Shown here piece after piece: positions 53,981-64,000 of a stretch of 64,000 nt of DNA. Source of the stretch: Talinum fruticosum (Eukaryota; Streptophyta; Magnoliopsida; Caryophyllales; Talinaceae); assembly GCA_021018815.1 (NCBI GenBank), contig JAITYX010000009.1, positions 7,876,501-7,940,500 of the forward strand, given 5' to 3'. The position numbers and the translations under genes are program-made. The stretch's first letter is position 1; each line of letters begins with the position of its first letter. A model generated the notes under the pieces. That model searched no databases, was not told the DNA's origin, and saw nothing but the letters and a program-made list of their open reading frames with translations.

Positions 53981-55480
53981 ACGAGGTTACTCATAAATGA
54001 AAGGGTCATTGGTACTTAGACAGTGGATGCTCATGCCACATATTTGGAGACTCAAGACTCTTTTCGGAATTAGAAGAGATGAAAGGAGGAAAAATCACAT
54101 TTGGAGACAACGAGTAAAGGCAAGATAGTTAGGATTGGCGGAATTGGTCAAGGAGACAACTCAGTCAATCCAGTCTACCTTGTCAAAGGGCTTAAATATA
54201 ATCTTCCGAGCATCTCTTAGTTATGTGACAAAGGACGAGAGGTAAGGTTCACTCGGACCAAGTGTTTCATTTCGATGCGATTACCAAAGAGATAAAGCTC
54301 TCGGGTATTAGGTCGGATAACACCTACACTATTCCTCTCTCTTATTCTAGTCAAGATTTATCTTGTTTAAAAGCTTCTCCGAATGATGATTCATGGACAT
54401 GGCATCGTAGACTACATTAGCATGCGTACTATTAAGAAACTTACATCTCATGAATTAGTTAGAGGTTTGCCTAACTCGTTAATTTAAGAAAGATAAAATC
54501 GTGATGCATGCAAAAAAGGAAAATAAGTTAGATTATCTTTTAAGCCACTAAAGACAGTATCTACATCCAATGTGCTTGAATTGATTCATATGGATTTACG
54601 TGGTGAATTTCCTGTCAAAATCTTAGGAGGTAAATCATATATGCTAGTTATTGTTGATCATTGTACACGATTTACTTGGGTGTGTTTTTCGAAGAAAAAA
54701 ATGAAGCTTTCAATGAGTTCACTAAGATCTGCGAGGAAAATACAAGTGGAGTCCGAGATTCGGATCAGGAGCATTCGAACAGGACTTTGGAAGGGAGTTC
54801 GATTACTCAAAATTTGCGAGACTTTTATGACAAGAAACGACATCTCCATAACTTCGAGCACCAAGAACTCCTCAACGGAATGGAGTAGTGGAGAGAAAGA
54901 ACATAACACTTGAAGAAATAGGAAGGACAAAATGATGATTGAAAATGATCTACTTTTCTATTTACAGGTCGAGGTAGTTAACACAGACAAACTACACTCT
55001 CAACAGATGCCTCATTCGACCCATTATGAAAAAGACACCCTATGAGCTTTACAAGGGAAAAAAGCCTAACATTTCCTACTTCAAACCATTCGGATGTAAA
55101 TGCTTTATGCATAACAATGGTAAGGAACATCCGATTAAATATGATGCTAGGTCGAATGAAGGTATTTTCCTTGGTTATTCTTCACATAGCAAAGCTTATA
55201 GAATCTTTAACAAGAGAACTAACGAAGTGAAAGAAAGTATTCATGTTGTCTTTGATGAAATTGATCATGGCAGGATAAGTGAATCCGCTTTCTCATATCT
55301 CAAGCTCAATCGAGATGAAGATGACATAGTAGAGGATGAGTTGAGAATAAACAAAAACAATAGAACCGATCCAACTCGGAATGAGTCGGTTTAAGAACCA
55401 GCTCACACTACTGAAGGTCAAGCTAATGAAGAAGATCAACAAGTTGAACCAAATGAAGATAAGAACATTCAACCAACAAA
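53981..55480 (+). pseudogene. RLC-1 protease and integrase
   Basis: The protease retains WYLDSGCSCHIFGD with an intact DSG (54019-54027). The integrase shows LIHMDLRGEFPVKILGGKSY (54580-54640), VERKN-like sequence near 54890, and a long clean C-terminal frame (55026-55394: YELYKGKKPNISYFKPFGCK, GIFLGYSSHSKAYRIFNKRT). Frame changes occur in the centre. Confidence 0.82.
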
Positions 55481-56290
55481 CATGCAAGAAAAAGATGACA
55501 TCTATGTTTATCAATCAAAATACACCAAGGAGTTACTAAAGAAGTACAAGCTACAAGATGTGAAACATGCAGCAACACCAATGAGTAGTAGTGTTAAACT
55601 AGACTCATATGAAAAGGTAAAGTCGTAGATCGAAACTCTACAGAGGTATGATTGGATCTCTACTTTATTTTACATCTAGTAGGCTAGATATCATGTTTAG
55701 TGTCTGTCTATGTACAAGGTTTCAAGCTAACCCAAAGGAATCACATCTCACTCGTGGTGAAGAGAATTTTTAGATATCTTGCAGGGACTTAGACACTCGG
55801 TCCGTTATTGAAAAACTCGGATCTGACTCTCACCGGATACTCGGATGCTGACTATGATGGATACAAAGTTGATAAAAAGAGCACCTCAGGAGCATGTCAA
55901 TTTTTGGGTCAATCACTCATCTCCTTGCACTCAAAGAAACAAAATTCAATTGCTCTATCAACAAGTGAGGCAAAGTACATAGCAGCTAGAGCTTTCGTGC
56001 TCTGATTTTATGGATCAAGCAACACTTGAAGGAACTTGGAATGTCATTCACATCTATCCCAATCAAGTTTGATAATCAAAGTGCCATCGAGCATCATTAA
56101 GAATCCGATGACAACATTAAAAAACAAAGCATATTGAGGCCAGGTATCATTTTTTGAGAGACCACTTTGAAAAAGGTGATATTGAACTTGAATTTGTTCT
56201 TATCAAATTTTAATTAGCTGATATTTTCACAAAATCTCCAAGTGAAGATCGGTTTTGCTTTATTACGAATGAACTTGGCATGATGATGGT
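55481..56290 (+). pseudogene. RLC-1 RNase H, RT core deleted
   Basis: The integrase-RT linker jumps at about 55485 straight to DDIYVYQSKYTKELLKKYKL, the end of RT. About 1 kb that includes the YVDD motif of RLC-3 is absent. RNase H follows: LTGYSDADYDGYKVDKKSTS, KKQNSIALSTSEAKYIAARA (55808-56005), then pol ends near 56290. Confidence 0.85.
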
Positions 56291-56859
56291 GTGATTATTT
56301 GATCTATTACATGAGAATTTATTACTTTGATTGTCTATTATATGTTCCGAGTGAATGATAAATGGATCTGTTGAACCATAATGAAATTGAGTCGTGAGTA
56401 ATTAAGTTTACGAGTGTCTCGGACACATTATCGAGTCGGACTCAATTTATGAGAAAAATAGACATCAAAATTCTGAGATCTTTTTAAATAAATGGAGAAT
56501 CTTGGAAATGTTTTAGAAAATTTCTCTCTCTCTCGTGTCACGCGAACGACCAGGAAACTAGCCGTTAGAAGGAAGCGGTTTCAAGAAGTAACCGTTACAC
56601 ACTCTGGAATGCCAAACGATTAGCTAGGCATTACTGTGAGTGCCAAGTCGAAAGGATTTGTTCCTTGAGAGATGTTGTTCTACATGTAGCCTCTATTCAT
56701 CCTTATTCATTCACTTTGCTATCTCTTGCTCTTTTACTCTCTTTTCACTCAAACTCAAAATTCCTTGCTCGGACAGTTTTCCATTTCAATTCTTTTTCAC
56801 TCATTCATTTTTCTACTCCTTCACTCTCTCAAATCAAATTTCTTTCACTCTCTCTCAAA
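56291..56859 (+). other. pol-to-extra-ORF spacer of RLC-1
   Basis: Non-coding, with a CT-rich leader (TTCACTCTCTC) before the extra-ORF ATG, in parallel with RLC-2 and RLC-3. Confidence 0.5.
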
Positions 56860-58500
56860 ATGGGTAAGAGGGGAAGTTCAGCCGAAGGAGGGTCAGCCAC
56901 TAAAAAGACTAGAACCCGAACCATCTAGCTCGAGAATCCTCGAAAGGATCCTTCTAAGGGCAAAGCACTCGCTTTCGATGACCAAAAACTCATTGTAGCC
57001 TACCACTATTTCATTGAAGAGTAATTCTTCTCAACCACCAAACTTTCTTGGATCAATCTTATCCTCCACATAGGTACTTTCAAGTATTTGTGTTTCTATG
57101 ATTATATCTACCCCCAACTCATCACTCGCATTCTATGCTAAAATGGTTGTGAGAGACAACGTAGTCTCTTTACTTGTTCAAGGGATGGTTATTTGAATTA
57201 ACCTCTCTCTCCTTTACAAACACTTTAACATTAAAACCCTCTTTTTGAACCCAAATCCGATTCCATTCAATGAAATCGCAAACAATTTCTTTGATAAATA
57301 CGCCAAAATTGTTCCCCGAAGTCCGGAAAGAATTTTTCGTGACTCGGATGAAGTCCGAAGCTAGACTTCTTTATTTTATTCCGATGAGAACTGTGTTCTC
57401 TTTCTATCCTTCCAAGGAGAACTTAACAATAAGGTTCTCTATGACATTCTTGAAGGGTATGAGATTGACCTCTTCCCTTTCATCATCGAGAAGATAGCTT
57501 CTATTCCTAATGATCGAAGAAACCCCATTTCCTTTCGGGGCTCTACTCACTAATGCCTTTACTCACTTTAAAGTGGATCTCCCGATGATTCACTAAAATG
57601 TCTTAAGCCCGCTGTATGCATAGGCGAGAGGTGAGCTAATTGGTCTATGATACCAGGAAACTTCACCGGTGTATGGATTTATTCTTTTGAGCTCTCATCT
57701 CCTCTTCGGACTCGGAAGAGTTCTAAGGACCCTCTTCTTATTGTCTGGAACATCTTCTTCCTAGCCTTCCCCTTCCATAGAATTACTTGAGAAGGTGGCC
57801 TCCCGAGTTTGCTACTCTTGCTAAAAAGTTATAAGCAACTCTTAGCACATTCCGGGCTTTCATGCCTATTTCAACTAAGCTTCATAGCTCGGCTCAAAAG
57901 TAGATCGATCGAGTCAAGCCTTGGTCAATTAGCTGAAAAAGTCATCAAGCCACAGACAAGACCGGATCCTCGTCTTCAAGAGCGCGAGATCAAAGGCTGC
58001 TGAGGACTCGGAATCCCACTCGAAGAAGAATCATCCTCGAGTCCTCCGGCTCTTCCGAGAGGAGGAGGAGACTGGAGCAAGCCAAGCTGAATGCCAAGGG
58101 GAGAAGGAACCTGAGGTAATTTCCTCAAAACACACCGAGTCCGCCTCGGAAGAGGTTGGGGATGTTGGTCAATCCTAGACTCAACCTTCTATACATCCAT
58201 CTCAAGCTGAAAAAGTTGAGGGCTCGGAAGAGGAGATAGAGGAATTTCAACCTCCGGTACACAAGATTGTAACTCAAGTCCCATATTTACCTCTTCTCTT
58301 GCCACTTCTTCCTTGCCCGAGCACTTTCCACTCAAGGCTATCGACGCAGAAAAAGGGCTTCTCGTTCTTCCTCCTTCACTCACACTTGCTCCACCCCCTC
58401 CCGATTTCTTTTTTTTGTCCAACATTTATGTATCTCCTTTTCCTCCCTTCTCGGTTTATTTTGATGAAATGCATAGGGGAGAGAAAGGACAAATAGATGT
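56860..58500 (+). pseudogene. Extra (env-like) ORF of RLC-1
   Basis: It starts MGKRGSSAEGGSATKKTRTR, then a stop after RTI. Later frames hold SKGKALAFDDQKLIVAYHYF, FNEIANNFFDKYAKI and the ARLLYFIPMRTVFSFY region (about 57360), matching RLC-3. The tail is Glu/Ser/Pro-rich (58040-58260). Function unknown; see the RLC-3 entry. Confidence 0.65.
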
Positions 58501-58805
58501 TTGGTTTAGGGGAGTTTATCTTAATTTCTTTATACTTGCTTTCTAAGCATCAATGAAATTTTATTATTTCGAGCATCAGTAACTTGTATTATCCATATCT
58601 CTTCATTTATGCTCCGATTTTATGCTCGATACTTGCTCTTATGTTCCGATGATTTTTGCTCTAATATATTTTTTGCATCAATTGGCTCTAACAATGAATT
58701 CCGGCATAGTTTCATAGAGAACATTTTATAATCATTCGCTTCGAGAAATGAAAACATAACTCTCCGAAATTCTAGCTTCTATCTTAAGTGTTGAATGCCT
58801 TTCAT

Positions 58806-58819
58806 CAACAAGGGGAGAT
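58806..58819 (+). other. Polypurine tract of RLC-1
   Basis: CAACAAGGGGAGAT immediately before the 3' LTR. Confidence 0.85.
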
Positions 58820-60248
58820 TGAAGACTCGGGTGTAACTCTCTATCTCTCTATGGTTTTGATTTCATATCATTCTCGGTTGTTAAGAAGGTTATCTTTAAG
58901 TTTTCAATATTGTCGACCTACTTAGAATGCATTTCTTGAGTAAGTACACACTTCACTGGGTTTCGACCCACTCAAATGCGACTCGGACAATTGTCATGAG
59001 TAAATAATTTCACGTGCATATCTTATTCGTAGTACTCGACTTTATGAGTTAACCGAAAAATGAATTATTACGTTAATTCTTATTTCTAAGTCAGTTTTAT
59101 TTATAGAAATTATTTACCTGATGAAATTAGATGCATGGTGTCTATATAATCTTAATAACTTAACCATTTAATGATATAAACAAGATGGAATTTAAACCTA
59201 TTGAAGATTAGACTCGGAAAATTCATTTTTTCGAGTTAAGGATAATTAAGTGCTTAATTATTATGAATTAATTTCTATCCTTTCATAATCTTGGACCAAA
59301 GTATTTTTATACTTTGAATACCAATTTGATTTGCTTTTGGAGGGTGATTAAAGTATTTTAATCTTGTTAAGCAAAAGCAACCGGCTTATAACTCAGTTAA
59401 ACACCAGCAGACGAGAAAAACATTGTTTCGGGACAAGGCTCAAACACCGTGTCGGGGTTGTTTGTTACCAAATCTGGTAAACTTCAACCTTGAGTCTAAC
59501 GGTTATTTCCACCCCGATTTCAGTCTCAACTAGTGGGTTGGGCTACCTTTTGAGCCAAGGAATTATGCACAACGTTCACATTTGCAACGACTCCTTTTCT
59601 AAGTGACTCGGACTAATCGTTACAACGGCTAGTAAAGCTTCCAAGTTCGGAATTAGTCATAACGGCTACTCGCCTTACTTGTGTATAAATAGAAGTCTTC
59701 CTACATGACTTGAATATTGCTGGAACCGAACGAAATCTACACTCTCTCTCAATCTTCTAGCTTTCAACTCTATACTTAAGTTTATACTTTCGAGTTGTAA
59801 AGAGAAAAGCCTTGTAATCACTCTTACTTATTTCTATTCTCTGTAAAAGTCCCTTAACCGAGTCTGTAAAGGCTAACTCAACTCAATTGTCTCTAGCTGT
59901 AAGGGTTATCTCGGTTAGAAAGTACTAGAATAGATAAGGTAACTTACGTGTCTAGGAAAACTTGTATTAAATTGTCTAAAGGAGCAATGCAGTAAGAGTC
60001 GATCCTTGTATTTTGTGGATTCAAAATAGTGGATTTGACTTAGTTCCTGGATAGGCAACTGTCTCGTGGTTTTCTACCGCAGGAGGGTTTCCACGTACTT
60101 TATGTGTTTAGCACTTTTGAGTCCAATATAAACTCGGAATAGTTTTCTAAGTCTTTTCTTTTCGTAAAACTTTGTAATTTTGCAAAATTTCCTTCACACC
60201 TTATTCACCCCTTTTAAGGTGATTCGGACTATCAAGAACAAACCTTCA
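58820..60248 (+). repeat. 3' LTR of RLC-1
   Basis: TGAAGACTCGGGTG...CAAACCTTCA, 1429 bp. It is the uninterrupted partner of the LTR at 25375-29813 and defines the Helitron insertion point. Confidence 0.9.

Positions 60249-60250
<2 letters not shown>

Positions 60251-60292
<42 letters not shown>
60251..60292. repeat. (AT)n microsatellite, right flank of RLC-1
   Basis: An uninterrupted AT run that follows the 3' LTR after AG. It is the counterpart of the run at 25328-25374. Confidence 0.9.
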
Positions 60293-60298
<6 letters not shown>

Positions 60299-60309
60299 AC
60301 ACTAAGCAA

Positions 60310-60450
60310 TTGTTGCCAAAAAAGAAAAGGATAGAAAGGTAAAAAGTAATTTTAACAAATACACTTGTGGTTATCAAGGTTTGAACCCATGATGTTGAGA
60401 ACTGCAATTAAATTCTCAATTAATGCTCCAATGCTTACGGGTTGTAGTAA
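60310..60450 (-). mobile_element. tRNA-like SINE candidate
   Basis: On the minus strand GTAAGCATTGGAGC (A-box-like, about 60437-60425) precedes a perfect B box GGGTTCAAACC (60388-60378). A T-rich tail follows towards 60300. No target duplication was established. Confidence 0.4.
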
Positions 60451-60880
60451 TCTTGAAGAAGTTATATTTAATATATTGAGGCTAAGATCGGGTCGCGCAT
60501 AATTATTTGGACTTAACCTACGATGTGGATTTGGTTGTGTACATAGTTCATATACCCTTGCTTGTAGCACATAAGAACTTATTGTACCCTCGGGTTTAAA
60601 AATTATTGCATACACCCTTGGGCACGACTTTCTTGTACACACACTTGGCCCTCATGAGCTTTGCTTGTCACACGTCTTGTCATTCACTGGGTTTTTCGTT
60701 GCTACGTATTGTTAATTCATTCGGTTTTTGCGATTTTGAGCGTCGAACAAAACAATGGCCACCATAACAATCGACATTTTTCGCCTATATACACCATTAC
60801 CATCCTCCTTCATTGTTGCATCGGAACGAAGCTTGATTAAAACTTAAGATCACTATCATCATCACCATAACTAATAGAAC
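60451..60880. other. Upstream DNA of the FAR1-like pseudogene
   Basis: No gene recognised. An ORF on the minus strand (60642-60352) overlaps the SINE candidate and is not supported. Confidence 0.35.
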
Positions 60881-61927
60881 ATGTATTCTACATCAATTTA
60901 CGCCATTGATGAGCCACAAGATGAACTTGGCGAGAGTTGTGCCATTGATGGTGCTGATGTTTCTAGTCGATTTTTAGGTATTTCGATTTAGTTTTCTTCT
61001 CTATTTTTCGTTGTTGATCACTTAAAGTAATGTAAACATTGTTGTGTTTTTAGTTGATGAAGCTTTCATGCTTGTCAAGGTGTTTGTTCAAGTTTTGATT
61101 ATTGTTTTTGAGTTGTATTTGTCATTGTTGTACTTGTTAGCTTTATTTTATTTTTCAATAAGATGCATTTTTAGTGTATGCCAAAATATTGTTTAGTGTT
61201 CAGCAAGACAATATTTAGTATTATACTTATTCTATTTTTAATGAGCTCCATTTTTAGTTTATTGTGGAATAGTGTTTCGTGTTTTTATAATAAAATGTTT
61301 AGTATTTTCCATATTATACCAGCTTTATCTTACTCTTAAGTTTAATGAGTTTTATCAATTACTAATGCTACATTTTCTTTCAAAATGGTAACTCTAGAGA
61401 AGCGAGTTGAGTTAGAGTTACTTGGTAAGATTGTTAAGACATTGGAAGATGTTGAAGAATTATATATCAATGTGCGTCTAGAACTGTTTTTGGTGTTCGT
61501 CTTGGGAATGTTAAGTATAAAGGGAAAATTGATGTTATAAAAGATAGATAAATGTATTGCTATCAGCAAGGAGAAACATAAATGAAGAAGATAAAAAATA
61601 TTTAAAGAGAAATACGCGAAGTAATTGTGAAGCAAAGGTTGTTTTTCGCCTCGATAAGTTTGATAACTGGGTATGCACCAATCATGTGATGAACCACAAC
61701 CATGCATTCATGTCAAGTGAGGAAATCTTTTTGCATAGGTCTCATAGAAAGATGGGGAAAGCTCATGTTGATTATTTTAGAAAAATAAGGAAAACTAGGT
61801 TGAAATCAGCACAAGTTTTCCGTGTTTTGAAAAATAACACATTAGGATCTCCTGCCCATGGTTTTACTCAATGAGATATTTATAACAATTTAGCAAAGGA
61901 GGATAGAAAGACATTGGAAGGTGGAGA
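60881..61927 (+). pseudogene. FAR1/FHY3-related (FRS) gene, broken and truncated
   Basis: A possible first exon (60881-60977, ending TTTTTAG|GTATTT) is followed after about 400 bp by LGNVKYKGKIDVIKDR, RSNCEAKVVFRLDKFDNWVC, NHVMNHNHAFMSSEE and HRSHRKMGKAHVDYF. This is the FAR1 DNA-binding domain, a WRKY/GCM1-like zinc fold with HNH residues, ending near NNLAKEDRKTLEGGD. FRS proteins are plant transcription factors derived from MULE transposases (established). Stops occur at about 61550 and 61585, and the MULE-transposase and SWIM regions are missing because an LTR begins at 61928. Confidence 0.75.
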
Positions 61928-64000
61928 TGTAACAACCCGACCCTAAATCACAATTATTTATTTTAAATCACATTATTTATTTTATTAATTACACTATTTA
62001 TATAATCGAGCGCGTGCACTTCAATTCAATATTTTATATTTACATTATTTTTATATATGTGTTATGCAGCTAAAGGCAACGAAGTGGCCCTAATAAAAAT
62101 TCCATAATAAGATTTTAATTTGTGAATACCGTTATTAAAAACCAAATTAAAAGTAACAATAAAAGAGAACAAAATAAGTAAATAAATAAATATATCAAAA
62201 TAATAAAATAACCGAATCGGATTTTTCTAAAGAACACTCCGGAGAAAGAATTCTCCGGAATGTTAAGGCAGACTTAAAAAAATATTCAAGCTCCTCCTCT
62301 TGCTCCCGTGCTCCTTCGCTCTCGCCATTCCCCTGCCTCCTCTGCATTACCCCCGCCTCACCACTCCTCTTTGTTGCTTGCCTCCCGGTCCGGCCACCGG
62401 ACGCCACCAACGCCGGCCGAAGCCGGCGCTAGGCGCCGCCGGCGGCGTCCTCTCACACTCTCGCGCGATGGCTCTCTCTCTCCTCGCGTGCTCGCTTCGC
62501 GTCCCTCGCTTCCTCTTCCTCGCGGCATCTTCTCCGGCCAACACGGCGAGCGACGCCGGCGGGAAACCGGCGCCGGTCGTCCCCGTTCCCTTCGTCTCGC
62601 TTCCGCCCTCTCTCGCGCTCTCACCGTCCCTCTCTGCCACCCACCAGGCGCTGCGGGGTTTCCTGCCGCGGCCACCTGACGGCCAAACACCAACAACAGC
62701 GACCGCCGGAGGTCATCGCCGCCTCTGCCGAGTGGTCGCCGGCGCGAGTTGCCACACACCACCACCGCCCCTGCTCCTGCTCTTGGCTTCCATCCCCAGT
62801 AAATTCAAAGGTAAAACTTTAGACCCTAAATTATCGATTTCATTATCTATTTGAGCAATTGTAGTCTGTAAATTGAAGTATGATTTATAAATATGTTTGT
62901 GGAGTGAAGTTAAGGATTAATTTGGGAAAATTTGAATTGGTGTGGAGGATCTAGGGTTGGTGTTTTGGTGAATTAATTGTACGAATGTGATTCCTTTGGG
63001 GAAATTATGAACTAGTGAATGAGATTGAGGACGCATTGTTATCGAATTGAACAATTTGGTGGAATTGTTACATTTTGCAAATAGCTAGAATTGAACACAA
63101 AGGAAGAAAAAATAGGCGGGGAAGATGAAGTCGGATAATAGATTGTGTAAGAGGCATGGGGGACATCCGAATATTTGGTATGCTTAATTTGGATATGAAT
63201 ACGAGTTCTGTCGAGGAAATAACGCTTAGGCACTTAAAATGGCGTATATGCATGAGTTTTGGGCGATTCGGCAAAGTTGTGAAACCTTCCGGTGGAAGGG
63301 CATTTGACGGATTAATTAAGAACCTAACTATGGGAGTTGAATGCGGGGAAGGGAGAAGTGAGGAAGAAATTAAGAATAAGTGTTGTGTATATATGTATAC
63401 CATTTTCAATCCAAGTCAATTACCAAATCGAATCACACCAACATCATTGGGTATTTAGTTAGCCTAATCAACTTCTTTAATTAATATAAATTATATTCAG
63501 AAACGCATAGAAAGCCGAGTAATACAAACATTAGCTTAATTGACTTTCACATGAATATATGAAATGAAATAAATTGTTAAAGCTTATTCAAACTCAAGCA
63601 TTAAAATTCAAGAAAACATTATTAACTTTAGAAATCCATTTTAAACGGAACCGAGGCCACTTCCGTTGCCGAATAGCCGGTGACTCAAATTTTTGCAAAA
63701 GGGGAGAAACAAATATTCTCAATTCGAGTACGTTCATTACCTGTACCTTTCGAAAACTCACATGTTTCATCAAATCTTAACATTTCTCATATATGCAATT
63801 AATAATGAATCATTTACAAGGCAAGTTTTGCCACCTAATTAAGTGGTCCCCGCCCAATTATCAATTACCAAGGGCTTAGGCCCGCCAATTATACCGCGCG
63901 GCGTCAACTCGGGTTATCGATCGGCCCGGGGTGACACCTGTTCAACGATCGTATCAATTATCAAGGGGCTCCACTTCCGGATAATAACCTAGCAAGCAAT
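61928..64000 (+). mobile_element. Long LTR of a Ty3/gypsy-type element, cut by window end
   Basis: It starts TGTAACAACCCGACCC directly inside the FRS pseudogene. It has an AT-rich first 350 bp, a GC- and pyrimidine-rich block (62285-62800) with long but compositionally biased open frames, then AT-rich sequence. This layout parallels the solo LTR at 20399. The right end is outside the window, so solo or full-length status is unknown. Confidence 0.6.

Larger units (their letters stand above)
25375..60248 (+). mobile_element. RLC-1, outermost SIRE-like Ty1/copia element
   Basis: The pieces read in order on the plus strand: 5' LTR (25375-25825 and 28841-29813), primer-binding site, gag start (to 30116), then after the RLC-2 insertion gag (from 52409), protease, integrase, RNase H, extra ORF, polypurine tract and 3' LTR (58820-60248). 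Without the Helitron the 5' LTR is 1424 bp and the 3' LTR 1429 bp. The gag sequence lines up across the RLC-2 insertion site when compared with RLC-3. The flanks ATATA/AGATA lie in a TA tract. Many substitutions between the LTRs and the loss of the RT core mark it as old and dead. Confidence 0.85.

Noticed and set aside
62300..62854. 184-codon Ala/Pro/Ser-rich ORF with a possible signal-like start
   Set aside because: It lies inside an LTR, and overlapping ORFs on both strands have the same low complexity; no recognisable domain.

Overview
The window looks like nuclear DNA of a flowering plant. It is AT-rich and intron-containing, and it is dominated by nested transposable elements of plant families: SIRE-like Ty1/copia retrotransposons, long LTRs ending TGTAA...GTTACA, Mutator-like elements, a Helitron, LINE 3' fragments and tRNA-derived SINEs. 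Plant host-gene homologies (SPPL, SLU7, DTW-domain, FAR1) support this. The species cannot be named from the sequence. I see no CRISPR array, operon or tRNA/rRNA gene.

Left third (1-17.9 kb). The one convincing host gene is on the minus strand: the 5' part of a signal-peptide-peptidase-like (SPPL) intramembrane protease. Four coding exons (17071-16946, 13631-13476, 8776-8665, 7580-7461) have consistent splice sites and phases and encode a signal peptide and a protease-associated (PA) domain. The membrane and catalytic exons are not seen and should lie left of base 1. A decayed autonomous-type Mutator element (MULE-1, 12-5619) would then sit in the next intron. It carries a ruined transposase and, on the opposite strand, an intact ORF for a GRF-type zinc-finger/coiled-coil protein. 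A second, shorter element of the same family (MULE-2, 9715-12407, 9-bp target duplication) sits in SPPL intron 2. It contains a GRF-gene remnant, a family-unassigned repeat holding a SINE, and a hAT-like MITE with an 8-bp duplication. LINE fragments and an unexplained exon-like segment fill intron 1.

Middle (18.6-25.3 kb). A large inverted-repeat element (arms about 18618-19465 and 24380-25130) holds a captured piece of the splicing-factor gene SLU7 in one arm. tRNA-like SINE heads lie in mirrored positions, and a 3.3-kb solo LTR (20399-23688) occupies the loop.

Right (25.3-60.3 kb). This is one five-layer nest. RLC-1 (plus strand, 25375-60248) landed in a (TA)n microsatellite. Its 5' LTR was hit by a Helitron (25826-28840) that carries a DTW-domain gene fragment. 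Its gag was split by RLC-2 (minus strand, 30117-52408, duplication taaag). RLC-2 was split by a minus-strand solo LTR (33146-48015, duplication aaaca). That LTR was split by RLC-3 (plus strand, 33985-45961, duplication caaat), whose own 5' LTR took a TCGGGTT-rich insertion. All three copia elements share an extra ORF between pol and the 3' LTR, as in SIRE/Maximus elements. All are defective.

End (60.3-64 kb). A FAR1/FRS-family pseudogene is cut off at 61927 by another long LTR that runs out of the window.
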